A stretch of DNA of 64,000 nt from Phycisphaerae bacterium (GCA_022072085.1 JAJVII010000042.1:1-64000); one strand, 5' to 3'; counted from the stretch's first letter, positions 26,766 to 36,047 are shown. The notes: generated by a model not told the origin, from the letters alone. Program-made: numbers and translations.

Positions 26766-27836
26766 CTACTCCCGTCCAGCCAGGTCGGCCAAGACGTCGG
26801 CCATGCCCGTGACCACACGGGCCATGCGGCCGTAGTCAAGCGTGTCGGGCGTGTCGGCGCTGGTGTGGTAGCGGCGGCTGCGGAAGTTGGACGTGTCGGT
26901 CAGCATGAAGCCCGGGTAGCCCATCTCCCAGAACCCCCACTGGTCCGACCGCGTGATGTCGGGCGCCAGGAAGATCGGCGGGGCCCCGCCCTGGCTGGGG
27001 AACTGGGCGTGCTGGCGGAACGAGCGGATCGCGTCGCGGATGAACCGCCGCGAGCCGTGGTTGCCCACGAACCCGATGAAGTCGGCCGTGCTTGGATAGC
27101 GCAGCGCGAACGGGAAGGGATAGTGCTGGCTGCCGGGGGCGTCGCTGAAGCAGCCGATCATCTCCAGCGAGATCATGCCGACGACCTTCTCGCCGCGCTG
27201 GCGGCAGCGCTTGGCGTAGGCGTAGCTGCCCATGTTGTCGGTCGCGAAGAAAGGCCACTCCTCGTTGGCCCAGGCAACGAAGCGGATCGTTCGGCTGACC
27301 TGCCGCCCGCGGAGCAGCCGGGCCAGTTCGATCGTGCCGGCGATGCCGGACGCGTTGTCGTCGGCGCCGGGGTTGGATTGCTCGCTGCGCTGGCGGGTGT
27401 CGTAGTGGGCGCCGACGATCAGGATCTCGTCCTTCAGCCGACCGCCGGTCAGCTCGGCCTCGACGTTGCAGGCCGTCACGTCCTTGAGCGCCCCGTAACG
27501 GCACTCGGGCAGGTTGACGGGGAACTCCTGCCGCCGGGGCGTGTAGCCGGCCGCCAGGAATCGCGTCTCGATCCACGACGCGGCCTCGGACATCTTGTCC
27601 GGCCGCCACAGGTTGCGGTCGCCGATGTCGCCGGCCAGGTGGGCGACGTCGGCCTTGAGCCGGTCGCGCGTGAGGGTCTGGGACGCGGTCAGCGCCGGCA
27701 GCGGCCCGCCGTACGATCGGCCGGGCATCCAGGTGAAGTAGAGGAACGCCCCGACCAAGAGCCCCGCGACGCCCAGAACCACAGCGCCGAGGATAATCCA
27801 TCCCCGCCACGTCCTCGGATAGCACAGGAGTCTCAT
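26766..27836 (-). CDS. M28-family zinc aminopeptidase, membrane anchored
   Basis: The 356-residue protein has an N-terminal membrane helix (IILGAVVLGVAGLLVGAFLY), then a PA/M28-like region and the peptidase domain. Zinc-ligand blocks are G-A-H-Y-D-T-R, G-A-D-D-N-A-S-G, W-A-N-E-E-W-P-F and the final Y-H-T-S-A-D-T-P-D-T. It probably releases amino acids from peptides at the envelope. It shares the minus strand with gluQ downstream. The divergent signalling cluster starts about 280 bp away. Confidence 0.9.
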   Translation of the reverse strand: MRLLCYPRTWRGWIILGAVVLGVAGLLVGAFLYFTWMPGRSYGGPLPALTASQTLTRDRLKADVAHLAGDIGDRNLWRPDKMSEAASWIETRFLAAGYTPRRQEFPVNLPECRYGALKDVTACNVEAELTGGRLKDEILIVGAHYDTRQRSEQSNPGADDNASGIAGTIELARLLRGRQVSRTIRFVAWANEEWPFFATDNMGSYAYAKRCRQRGEKVVGMISLEMIGCFSDAPGSQHYPFPFALRYPSTADFIGFVGNHGSRRFIRDAIRSFRQHAQFPSQGGAPPIFLAPDITRSDQWGFWEMGYPGFMLTDTSNFRSRRYHTSADTPDTLDYGRMARVVTGMADVLADLAGRE

Positions 27837-28018
27837 CGCCTGATCCCTCGCCCTCGGTCAGAGGCCCCGGTCAGATGGCAAGTCTAGCCGCAGGACGCCT
27901 TAATCGAAAGACTCAACCCGGAAGTGGCCTGCAAGGGGAAGGCCTGGATCGCTGAAACGACCAGGCCGGAAGGCACTGCCAAAGTGTCCTCAAGTCAATT
28001 CCCCGAAGGTCCGATTAA

Positions 28019-28047
28019 TTGCACTGGGAAGTTAATCTGGGTAGAAT
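28019..28047 (+). promoter_or_regulatory. Candidate sigma-70-type promoter of the HTH-REC gene
   Basis: TTGCAC (28019-28024), a 17-bp spacer and TAGAAT (28042-28047) lie about 70 nt upstream of the HTH-REC start. Further downstream GCCGATAA occurs at 28064-28071, identical to the sigma-28 -10 consensus, but no TAAA stands at the right distance, so sigma-28 use is doubtful. Confidence 0.5.
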
Positions 28048-28060
28048 AGGCAAAATCGAG
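28031..28060. promoter_or_regulatory. Shared AATAGGCAA motif, copy 1
   Basis: Positions 28031-28053 match 37120-37142 (upstream of fliA) at 20 of 23 bases. Both copies are followed by AATCGAG, after 0 and 7 extra bases respectively. The core AATAGGCAA also occurs at 46801-46809 upstream of fliN. It overlaps the -10 of the promoter above, so it could be a regulator site. Function is inferred only from conservation and position. Confidence 0.45.
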
Positions 28061-28114
28061 GGGGCCGATAACCTGTCGCCACAGGTGCGGCGACCAGGAG
28101 CGAGGGCAAGAAAG

Positions 28115-28696
28115 ATGAAAGAAGTCTTCACGACGGGCGAGGCGGCTGAGGTGTGCCAGGTCTCCCAGCAGACCATCATCCGCTGCTTCGACGCCGGCCG
28201 TATTAAGGGCTTCCGCGTGCCGGGCTCGCGGTTCCGCCGCATTCCGCGCGACGCACTGATCCAGTTCATGCGCGACAACGACATCCCGCTGGACCGGCTG
28301 AGCTCGGGCAAGTCTCGCGTTCTCGTGGTCGATGACGATCCGGAGATCGTGGACATCTTCACCGACGCGCTGAAGCGCGACGGGCGGTTCGAGATCCGCA
28401 CCGCGCAGACCGGCTACGACGCGGGCATCGCCACGCAGGAGTTCAACCCCGACCTGCTGATCCTGGACTACATGCTGCCGGACATCAACGGGAACATCGT
28501 CTGCCGGACGATCCGGCAGAACCCGGCGTTCGCGCACATGAAGATCGTCTTCGTTTCGGGCGTGGTGGACCGGCACGAGATCGAGGACCTGCTGCGGGCC
28601 GGCGCCGACGACTTCGTCAAGAAGCCGTTCAATGTGCGGGAACTGATCGACAAGATCGCCGGCATGCTCAAGATGGAGTCGGTTCAGGTGAGATAG
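28115..28696 (+). CDS. Excisionase-type HTH fused to a response-regulator receiver domain
   Basis: A 193-residue protein with an unusual order. An N-terminal excisionase/MerR-like winged helix (F-T-T-G-E-A-A-E-V-C-Q-V-S-Q-Q-T-I-I-R, about 4-55) precedes a complete receiver domain: acidic D73-D74-D75, phospho-acceptor D118 in LLILDYMLPD, S148 and the K169/K170-P171 pair. In most response regulators the receiver comes first. It is probably a DNA-binding output protein whose kinase may be the HDOD-kinase encoded 30 bp downstream. A copy of a motif shared with the fliA upstream region lies 5' of it. Confidence 0.85.
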   Translation: MKEVFTTGEAAEVCQVSQQTIIRCFDAGRIKGFRVPGSRFRRIPRDALIQFMRDNDIPLDRLSSGKSRVLVVDDDPEIVDIFTDALKRDGRFEIRTAQTGYDAGIATQEFNPDLLILDYMLPDINGNIVCRTIRQNPAFAHMKIVFVSGVVDRHEIEDLLRAGADDFVKKPFNVRELIDKIAGMLKMESVQVR

Positions 28697-28725
28697 CCGC
28701 CCTTGCGGGCGCGCGGGGTTGCCGC

Positions 28726-31059
28726 ATGTCACAGATTCAGCCTGACGCAACCGAGGCCGCGCGCAAGGTCGAGATGATCGTCGCGCAGCTCGACTCCCTG
28801 CCCACCCTGCCGCGCATCGTCACACAACTGCTGCGCATGACGCGCAGCGATCAGACCGGCGCCCGCCAGGTCATCGAGCTGATCAAGCAGGACCAGGCCC
28901 TGACAGCCAAGATTCTCTCCCTGGCCCGCCGGGCCGGTTCAGGCATCCGCGACGACGTGACCACCATCGACCGCTGCGTCGTGCTGATGGGCCTGGAGGC
29001 CGTCCGCAACGCCGCGATGTCGGTCAAGATTTTCGAGATATTCAACCCGGCTGACGAAACGGGCGCGGGCAAGTTCAATCTCACCGGCTTCTGGCAGCAC
29101 TCGCTGGCCGTCGCGCTGGCGTGCGAGCAGCTCGCCCCGGGCCTGGCCAAGTCAGCCGCCGCGGGCGGGCAGCGTCCGCCGTCGGCCGACGATCTGTTTG
29201 TCGCGGGCCTCCTGCACGACATCGGCAAGGCCGCCCTGCACTACGCGCTGCCCAAGAGCTACTCCAAGGTCATCGAAGCCGCCCAGAAGAGCCACGCCCC
29301 CCTGCCCGGCATCGAGCGAAGGCTGATCGGCATCGACCACAGCGTCGTCGGCAAACGGCTGGCCCAGAAGTGGAACCTGCCCGAGGGCGTCGCCGAGGCC
29401 GTCTGGCTGCACCACACCCCGCCGTCGGCGCTGCCCGAGTCGGCCCGGGCCCGCGGGTTCGCCCCGGCGGTTCACCTGGCCGACCTGATCGTGCGTGAAA
29501 TGCGGCTGGGTTTCTCCGGCAACTTCCCCCGCCCGGCCAGCGCCGAGCAGGTGGCCGAGTCACTCGGCGTCCCGGCAGCGATGCTCGAACCGATCCGCCG
29601 CCAGTTGCCCGAGCAACTGGCCGCCCGGGCCTCGCTGATCGGCATCGACAAGCTCGACAGCCGCGAGCTGTATCACAACGCCATTGCCGGCGCCAACGAA
29701 GAGTTGGCCCGCCTGAACGCTCAACTGCTCCACCGGTCGGTCAACCTCGCGAGCAAGGCCCGGCAGTTCGACCTGCTGGCCGACCTGAATCGCGAGCTTC
29801 GCCCGGCAGCCGCCCCGATCGAGGTGGCTGAACTGATCGCCAAATTGTTCGCCCAGGTGCTCGAGTGTCCGCGGGTCGCGGTCTTCTCCGAGCCGCCCGA
29901 ATCCCCCCGCCCCGGCTGCGACCCGCTGATCGAAGGCGTCGTCGCCCAGAGCGACGGCCGCGTCGTCGAGCGGTTCCTGCTCACCCCCGACGGGGTCGAC
30001 GTCGCCGGGCTGGCCGAGGCTCGCCGTCGCGGCTGGTTCGACACAACGCAGTCGCCTGACGGCTTCGGGCTCTATGCCGTCGAGGGCCACCTGTCCTGGA
30101 TTCACCATCGTCTGAGCCAGCCGCTGCCGTTGGCCGGCGCCCGGCTGATGCCGCTGCCGGCTGAGGGCGTCTGGATCGGCGGGGTGCTGTTCGCGACCGA
30201 GGGCGAGCAGGCGGCCGCCAGCCGTTGGCCGGCCGGGCGCAGCGAGTTGTTCGCCCTGGCCTCGGCGGCAGCGCTGGCCCTGCGGGCGGCGCAGTTGCAC
30301 GCCCGCCGCGAGAACATGCTCGAAGAGCTCGCCGCCGCGGCCCAGCGGCTGGCCCAGGCCCAGGACGAACTGACGCGACAGCAGGCAATGGCCAGCGTCG
30401 GACGGATGGCCGCCGGCGCGGGGCACGAACTGAACAACCCGCTGACGGTCATCTGCGGCCGCGCCGAACTGCTCAGCCACGATGAAGCCGACCCCAAGCG
30501 CAAAGAGGCGCTGGAGCAGATCCTCGCCCACGCCCAGCGGGCCAGCTCCATCGTGAGCGAATTGATGAGCTTTGCCCGGCCGCCCGTTGCCAGGCCCGAT
30601 GCAGTCGATGCCGCGGCCCTGCTCCGGACTCTCACCGCACCGCTGGCTGACGCCGACATCGACGTGCGGATACAGACCGAGACCGATCCGCCGCTGGTCC
30701 TGTGTGACCCTGAGCAAATGCGACAATCTCTGTCCGCCATCCTGGAGAACGCCAGGCAGGCAATGGCCCAGGACGCCGGCGGGCGACACGTGAATGTGCG
30801 TATCGCCCCGGTCCTGCTGGCTGAACGCGAGATGATCGAGATCGCCATCGCGGACACCGGCGGGGGCATGTCGCCGGAGGTGCTGGAGCACGCGACCGAC
30901 CCGTTCTACTCGGCCAGGCCCGCCGGCCGCGGACGCGGCATGGGTCTGGCGTTGGCCCGCCGACTGATCGAGAACAACGTCGGTCAGATTCGCCTGGAGT
31001 CCGAGCCCGGCAGCGGAACGGTCGTCTACGTCCGCCTGCCGCGTGCGCCGGAAGCTTAA
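28726..31059 (+). CDS. HDOD-GAF-histidine kinase
   Basis: The 777-residue multidomain protein begins with an HDOD domain (about 15-230) that keeps an intact H164-D165 pair in GLLHDIGKAAL, and a second histidine region WLHHTPP. A divergent GAF-like sensor region follows (about 340-520), then a short coiled coil, a dimerisation/phospho-acceptor helix (H567 in AGAGHELNNPLTV) and a HATPase with N-box N-A-R-Q-A-M, D-T-G-G-G-M and G-R-G-M-G-L-A-L. No membrane segment is present, so it is a cytoplasmic kinase. Its neighbours on both sides encode receiver proteins, suggesting a local phospho-signalling unit. Confidence 0.9.
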   Translation: MSQIQPDATEAARKVEMIVAQLDSLPTLPRIVTQLLRMTRSDQTGARQVIELIKQDQALTAKILSLARRAGSGIRDDVTTIDRCVVLMGLEAVRNAAMSVKIFEIFNPADETGAGKFNLTGFWQHSLAVALACEQLAPGLAKSAAAGGQRPPSADDLFVAGLLHDIGKAALHYALPKSYSKVIEAAQKSHAPLPGIERRLIGIDHSVVGKRLAQKWNLPEGVAEAVWLHHTPPSALPESARARGFAPAVHLADLIVREMRLGFSGNFPRPASAEQVAESLGVPAAMLEPIRRQLPEQLAARASLIGIDKLDSRELYHNAIAGANEELARLNAQLLHRSVNLASKARQFDLLADLNRELRPAAAPIEVAELIAKLFAQVLECPRVAVFSEPPESPRPGCDPLIEGVVAQSDGRVVERFLLTPDGVDVAGLAEARRRGWFDTTQSPDGFGLYAVEGHLSWIHHRLSQPLPLAGARLMPLPAEGVWIGGVLFATEGEQAAASRWPAGRSELFALASAAALALRAAQLHARRENMLEELAAAAQRLAQAQDELTRQQAMASVGRMAAGAGHELNNPLTVICGRAELLSHDEADPKRKEALEQILAHAQRASSIVSELMSFARPPVARPDAVDAAALLRTLTAPLADADIDVRIQTETDPPLVLCDPEQMRQSLSAILENARQAMAQDAGGRHVNVRIAPVLLAEREMIEIAIADTGGGMSPEVLEHATDPFYSARPAGRGRGMGLALARRLIENNVGQIRLESEPGSGTVVYVRLPRAPEA

Positions 31060-31181
31060 CCCAATTCCCATAATCTCAGATAACGCGAGTTCCCTTCATC
31101 ATTTCCACATCTAAGTCAAGTGCCCTCTCCAACGGGCCGAACAATCTGGTGGACAACCAACTGACGCCCTGGAGGGGTTGA

Positions 31182-31739
31182 ATGGTCAGCCACCGAACAG
31201 ACGATACGCAGCCCGTGGGACCCGCCGACGGCGAAATCCTGATCGTTGAAGACGACGAAGAAGTCGGCCGATCGCTGGCCGAGGAGGCGACCAAATTCTT
31301 CAACCGTCCGGCGGTTGTCGCCGCCTCGCTGCTGGAGGCCGAGGCCTACCTCGACGAGAATCACCCCGTTGTCGTGCTGACCGACATGCTCCTGCCCGAC
31401 GGCGACGGCACGGAACTGCTGCTGCGTCTTCAGCGCGATCAGGTGCCCGCAGTCGCCGTCATCACCGGCGCCCCCAGTCTCTATCGCGCAACCGTCGCGT
31501 TGCGGACCCACGCCGCCGACTTCCTGGTCAAGCCCTACAACAGCCGCAAGCTGACCGCGATGTTCGAGCGGCTGGCTGCCCGGCTCAACGACGACGGCGA
31601 AACCGGCCGACTCCGCGAGGAACTCCGCCAGGCCCGCAAGACGCAGGAGAGTCTGCGACTTAAGATCGACATCCTCTGCAAGGACCTCGTCGGCGGGTAC
31701 CAGAAGCTGCTGGCCAAGGTTGCCGGCGACGGGAAGTAG
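31182..31739 (+). CDS. Response regulator receiver protein with C-terminal coiled coil
   Basis: A 185-residue protein with a receiver domain: acidic pair E23-D24-D25, phospho-acceptor D68 in VVLTDMLLPDGDG, T/S in V-I-T-G-A, and the conserved K in FLVKPYN. The C-terminal 50 residues form a charged helix (R-L-R-E-E-L-R-Q-A-R-K-T-Q-E-S-L) in place of an output domain. It may bind a partner through the helix. GGAGGGG stands before the ATG. It follows the HDOD-kinase by about 120 bp. Confidence 0.85.
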   Translation: MVSHRTDDTQPVGPADGEILIVEDDEEVGRSLAEEATKFFNRPAVVAASLLEAEAYLDENHPVVVLTDMLLPDGDGTELLLRLQRDQVPAVAVITGAPSLYRATVALRTHAADFLVKPYNSRKLTAMFERLAARLNDDGETGRLREELRQARKTQESLRLKIDILCKDLVGGYQKLLAKVAGDGK

Positions 31740-31751
31740 CCCCCGCCGATT

Positions 31752-31797
31752 CGCGACCCCGCGCCCCCTCTTATCCTTCGAGCCGTCGCGGTTTTTT
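31752..31797 (+). terminator. Likely terminator after the receiver gene
   Basis: CGCGAC at 31752-31757 pairs with GTCGCG at 31785-31790 and is followed by G and a run of six T. The stem is short and the loop is 27 nt, so it is a weak candidate, but it lies in the convergent gap between the receiver gene and the DegT aminotransferase. Confidence 0.4.
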
Positions 31798-32933
31798 CAC
31801 GCCGACTTGTCGATTGCGTCGGCCAGCACGCCGGCGACGCGGTCGATCTGGGACTCGGTGAGCTTGTTGAAGAACGGCAGCGCGATCCCGCGGGCGCCCA
31901 GCGACTCGGTCACCGGGAAGTCGCCCTCCTTCGTGCCCAGCAGCTCGCGATAGAATGGCTGAAGGTGGATCGGAGCGAAGTAGTTGTTGCAGCCGATGCC
32001 CTGCTCGCGCAGGTGGGCCATCACGCGGTCGCGCCCCTCGGCCGTCGTCCCCTCAGCCAGCCGCATCACGTAGACGAACCAGCTCATCGTCACGCCGGGC
32101 AGGACCTGCGGCGTCTCGACGCCTTGCGACTCGACCAGCGGCGCCAGGCGGCGAGCGTAGGCGTCGGCCACCTTGGCCCGCTCAGCCAGGATCACGTCCA
32201 GCCGCTCCAGTTGGGCCGTCCCGAGTGTCGCCTGGATGTCGCTCATGCGGTAGTTGAACCCCAGCCGGACGTGGCCCAGCCAGCTTCCGCCGGTCGTGTC
32301 GCGGCCCTGGTTGCGCATCGACCGGCAGAGGTCAGCCAGCTTCGCGTCGTCGGTGACGATCATGCCGCCCTCGCCCGTCGTGATCTGCTTGTTGGGATAG
32401 AACGCGAAGCAGCCGGCTGCTCCGAACGAGCCGGCGGGCCGATCCCTGTGCCGTGCGCCGATGGCTTCGCAACTGTCCTCGATGAACCGCAGGCCGTGCC
32501 TGGCGGCGATGGCCTCGATCGCGTCGTAGTCCGCCGGGTGGCCGAACACGTCCACCACAAGCAGGCCGCGGGTGCGCGGCGTGATGGCCGACTCGATCAT
32601 CGCGGGGTCGATGTTGCCCGTGCGCGGATCGACGTCGACGAAGACCGGCTTGACCCGCTCGAACAGCAGACAGTTGCTGGAGGCGATGAAGCTGAAGGGC
32701 GTGGTGATGACCTCGTCGCCCTCGCCCCAGCCCAGGGCCCGGACGATCAGGTGCAGCCCGCTGGTGCCGCTGTTGACGGCCACGCCGTGAGCGACGCCCG
32801 CGACCTTCGCGGCGGCCGCCTCGAACTGCGGGATCCGCGGGCCCAGGCTGAGCTGCGGGGTCTGAAGCACCTTGACCACCGCACTGCGTTCCAGGTCCGT
32901 CAGGTCCGGTCTCGAGAGAGGGATTTCTTCCAT
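31797..32933 (-). CDS. DegT/DnrJ/EryC1/StrS-family PLP aminotransferase
   Basis: The product is 378 residues. The family core is seen in F-E-A-A-A-A-K-V-A-G-V, N-S-G-T-S-G-L-H-L, E-V-I-T-T-P-F-S-F-I-A-S-S-N, FIEDSCEAIGA, and the PLP-binding lysine in FYPNKQITTGEGG. These enzymes aminate nucleotide-linked keto-sugars for surface polysaccharides. No other sugar-nucleotide gene is next to it. The divergent ABC exporter 170 bp away could export a glycolipid or lipid product, but that link is speculative. Confidence 0.92.
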   Translation of the reverse strand: MEEIPLSRPDLTDLERSAVVKVLQTPQLSLGPRIPQFEAAAAKVAGVAHGVAVNSGTSGLHLIVRALGWGEGDEVITTPFSFIASSNCLLFERVKPVFVDVDPRTGNIDPAMIESAITPRTRGLLVVDVFGHPADYDAIEAIAARHGLRFIEDSCEAIGARHRDRPAGSFGAAGCFAFYPNKQITTGEGGMIVTDDAKLADLCRSMRNQGRDTTGGSWLGHVRLGFNYRMSDIQATLGTAQLERLDVILAERAKVADAYARRLAPLVESQGVETPQVLPGVTMSWFVYVMRLAEGTTAEGRDRVMAHLREQGIGCNNYFAPIHLQPFYRELLGTKEGDFPVTESLGARGIALPFFNKLTESQIDRVAGVLADAIDKSA

Positions 32934-33018
32934 GAGACTTTCGCTTTCACTTTCGCTTCATCTGGCCGACCGCGGCGGATCGGCAACCAGCCGGTCCGGG
33001 CGAACGGGGGCAAAATGG

Positions 33019-33043
33019 TAGCATATCGCCGGGCGATATGCTA
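33019..33043. promoter_or_regulatory. Perfect 25-bp palindrome between the DegT and ABC exporter genes
   Basis: TAGCATATCGCC and its exact complement are separated by one G (12-bp arms). It overlaps AT-rich sequence suitable for a -10 box (TATGCT/TATGTT) about 60 nt upstream of the exporter start. This is the form of an operator for a dimeric repressor, although a hairpin in the leader is also possible. No second copy was found in the window. Confidence 0.65.
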
Positions 33044-33103
33044 TGTTCCTGTTCTTGCGCCGGCGGCGCGAATCGACGGGCGCCTTGGCCAAGCGGGAGC
33101 GCG

Positions 33104-35263
33104 ATGAAGAGCTTCTTCAAGATGCTGAAGTACCTCTGGCCGTACCGGTCCCGGATCGGCCTGGGTGTTCTCGCCGCTATCGGCATGAGCCTGCTGTTCA
33201 CCGTTTCCATCGGCATGCTGGCGCCCATCCTTCAGGTCATTACCAGCCGCGAAGGACTTACCGGCTGGATCAACCGCAGCAACGCCGAGCGCCGCCTGGA
33301 CATCCGCTTCCACAGCCCGGACGTGCCGACCACCGGCCAGGCCGACACGCAGTTGCCCATCGTCCTGAGCGTGGGCAGCAAGAATCCAGTCGGGGACAGC
33401 ATCAAGGAACTGACGCGGATCTCCGCCGTCAACGGCAAGCACGTGACCAACCTGGCCGACCTGGTCGCCGAGGTCGTCGCCATCCCAGGCCAAGCCGACA
33501 TCACCCTGACCCCGCAGGGCCCGGACGGCCCGCTGCCGCCGGTGACGGTCCACCTGAAGAAGACAGCCGGCTACCAGTCGTTGATCTCGCGGGTGGTCCA
33601 CCTGCTGCCGCAGGGCGACGATTCCGACGCCCGGCTGGCCGCCCTGGCCTGGATCATGGTCATCCTGATGGGCATGACGATCGCCCGCAACCTGCTGCGA
33701 TACTTCAACGACGTGCTCGTGCAGGGCTCAGCCGTGCTGGCCATCACGCACATCCAGGCCGAGACCTATCGCCACATGACCCGCCTGCCGATGGAGAATT
33801 TCTCCACCACCGGCATCAACGATACGATCAGCCGCGTCACGCAGGACACCAACCAGATCAAGATCGGCATGCAGACGCTGTTCGGCAAGACGATCCAGGA
33901 ACCGCTGCGGGCGGGCTTCTGCCTGATCCTCGCGTTCCTGCTCCAGTGGGAAGTCGCCCTGGTCGCCCTGATCGCCGCTCCGGTGACCGGTTACTTCATC
34001 CGGGTGTTCGGCAAGAAGATGCACAAGGCCGCCAAGAAGGCCCTGGTCAGCTTGGCCCGCATGCTCGAAGTGCTCGAGGAGACCATGTTCGGCCTGCGCG
34101 TCGTCAAGGCCTACACCATGGAGGGCTATGAGCAGCGGCGGCTCTTCCGCGTGCAGCGCAAGTTCCTCAGGGAACAACTCCGCATGGTCCGCATCGACGC
34201 GGCCGTCTCGCCCCTGCTGGAGGTGCTCGGCTTTGTCGGCATGATCGTCGCGGTCCTGCTGGCTGCCAAGCTCGTCCTCAGCGGCAGCCTGGACATGCGG
34301 ATCCTGCTCGTCCAACTCGGCCTGCTGATCGCCGTCGGCGACTCGATGCGCAAGCTCAGCAACGTCAACAACCGCCTCCAGCAAGCCGACGCCGCCAGCG
34401 AGCGGATTCTCAACATCCTCTCGGCCAAGCCCGAGGAAGCCGGCGCCGACCTGCCCAAGCTCGGCCCGCTGACTGACCGCATCGCATTCCGCGACGTCGA
34501 CTTCGTCTACCCCGGTACGACGGCCAAGGTGCTCCGCGGCGTGAACGTCGAGGCCCGCGCCGGCGAGATCGTCGCCGTCGTCGGTCCCAACGGCTCGGGC
34601 AAGACCACGCTGCTCAGCCTGCTGCCGCGGTTCTACCGGCCGTCCGGCGGGCAGATCACCTGGGACGGCCAGGACCTCCAGCGCATCAACCTGCGGTCGC
34701 TGCGCCGGCAGATCGGCCTGGTCACGCAGGACGCGGTGATCTTCGCCGACACCGTCGCCAACAACATCCGCTACGGCAACCCGCGGGTCACGCGCGAGCA
34801 GGTCGTCGCCGCCGCCAAGCAGGCCTTCGCAGACGAGTTCATCGTCGAGATGCCCCAGGGCTACGACACGATCATCGGCGAGCATGGCACGACGCTCTCG
34901 GGCGGCCAGCGGCAGCGGCTGGCGCTGGCCCGGGCGATCCTCCGCAACCCCTCGGTGCTGATCCTCGACGAAGCCATGAGCCAGGTTGACGCCGAGAGCG
35001 AGTTGAAGATTCAGCGTGTGCTCGACAAGTTCCTGGTCGGCCGGACCGCGTTCGTCATCGCTCACCGCTTTAGCACGGTGCGGCAGGCCGACAAGATCGT
35101 GGTGCTGGAGAACGGCCGCCTGGTCGGCCTGGGCACGCACGACGAACTGATCGTTTCCTGCCCGTTGTATCGCACGCTGTATCAGACGCAGTTGCAGGGC
35201 GACCCGCTGCCGGCCTCGCCCAGCCCGCAGGCGGCGGCGCAAAGGTTGGACACGACCCCTTGA
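33104..35263 (+). CDS. ABC exporter (MsbA/LapB-like half transporter) with an inserted periplasmic domain
   Basis: The 719-residue protein fuses a six-helix membrane domain to an ATPase: Walker A GPNGSGKTTLL, Q-loop T-Q-D-A-V-I-F, signature LSGGQRQRLALARAIL, Walker B S-V-L-I-L-D-E-A and H-loop A-H-R-F-S-T. Exporters of this type move lipids or peptides as dimers. Between membrane helices 1 and 2, about 100 extra residues (roughly 60-160) include I-S-A-V-N-G-K-H-V-T-N-L-A-D-L and a closing V-T-V-H-L-K-K that resemble half of a PDZ domain. The start has GGGAG upstream. Substrate unknown. Confidence 0.92.
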   Translation: MKSFFKMLKYLWPYRSRIGLGVLAAIGMSLLFTVSIGMLAPILQVITSREGLTGWINRSNAERRLDIRFHSPDVPTTGQADTQLPIVLSVGSKNPVGDSIKELTRISAVNGKHVTNLADLVAEVVAIPGQADITLTPQGPDGPLPPVTVHLKKTAGYQSLISRVVHLLPQGDDSDARLAALAWIMVILMGMTIARNLLRYFNDVLVQGSAVLAITHIQAETYRHMTRLPMENFSTTGINDTISRVTQDTNQIKIGMQTLFGKTIQEPLRAGFCLILAFLLQWEVALVALIAAPVTGYFIRVFGKKMHKAAKKALVSLARMLEVLEETMFGLRVVKAYTMEGYEQRRLFRVQRKFLREQLRMVRIDAAVSPLLEVLGFVGMIVAVLLAAKLVLSGSLDMRILLVQLGLLIAVGDSMRKLSNVNNRLQQADAASERILNILSAKPEEAGADLPKLGPLTDRIAFRDVDFVYPGTTAKVLRGVNVEARAGEIVAVVGPNGSGKTTLLSLLPRFYRPSGGQITWDGQDLQRINLRSLRRQIGLVTQDAVIFADTVANNIRYGNPRVTREQVVAAAKQAFADEFIVEMPQGYDTIIGEHGTTLSGGQRQRLALARAILRNPSVLILDEAMSQVDAESELKIQRVLDKFLVGRTAFVIAHRFSTVRQADKIVVLENGRLVGLGTHDELIVSCPLYRTLYQTQLQGDPLPASPSPQAAAQRLDTTP

Positions 35264-35297
35264 CCGAACCGCCGCGGGCCGATAGACTGCTCGATTC

Positions 35298-35372
<75 letters not shown>

Positions 35373-35609
35373 TCAGGCCTGGTCGCTTTGGCGCCCGGGC
35401 CTTCTTCTTGCGCCGTGGGACCCGCGGGGCCAAGCCGGCCCCCTGCCTGCCTTCGTTTGGCCCTGCCCACAACGTTTTGCCTGCCCGCACCCATCGTACT
35501 CGCGTGTTGTGCGATGCGGCGTCTCTTCTGCTAGAATGCAGTTCCAACGGCCGATGCAATTCGGGGTAGGCCGTAGACCGAGGGCAAAATCCCGAACGAG
35601 GTTTCCGAG

Positions 35610-36047
35610 ATGGCTTCTTTCTATATCCAGCCGGCTCTTCCCCGGCCAGACTTCCGCTTGGTCATCTCTTTTCTGTGGGGCGATTTCCAAAACGTTGATA
35701 CCGATGGCAACTCTGATAATCCAGCCAGTCGGGACTGGACAGAGCTCTATTGCCAGAACCGTGAGAATAAAGTGGAGACGTTCAACGTGAGCCCGGTTCG
35801 AGATAAGCCGCTTGTGCTCGGAATTGAATCCGAGGCTCCGTTTCTGGCAGCGAGAGTAGCCTACTTCCTCGCCTCAGAGACGGCATCCGGCGTTTCTGCT
35901 AGCCCCAATGGGCCTTTTGAGAATGTTGAGGCGCTGCGAATGATCCTTGGCCCCGACTTCGATTGGCGTTCAGCGGAACGCCGGGCGGCTGTGAGCTGCT
36001 GGCGATGTTCAACGCGGGAGAGTCCTTACCCCAATCTTCAAGAGTGA
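35610..36047 (+). CDS. Hypothetical protein
   Basis: A 145-residue open frame with GAGG upstream of its ATG. It is less GC-rich than the surrounding genes and uses more AT-ending codons, which could indicate transfer. The sequence has an N-terminal beta-like segment (DFRLVISFLWGDFQN), a middle R-V-A-Y-F-L-A-S-E-T helix and a possible L-G-P-D-F-D-W motif, but no recognised family. The last 35 residues look less ordered and could follow a frameshift. It is isolated between the tRNA and the end of fliA. Confidence 0.45.
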   Translation: MASFYIQPALPRPDFRLVISFLWGDFQNVDTDGNSDNPASRDWTELYCQNRENKVETFNVSPVRDKPLVLGIESEAPFLAARVAYFLASETASGVSASPNGPFENVEALRMILGPDFDWRSAERRAAVSCWRCSTRESPYPNLQE

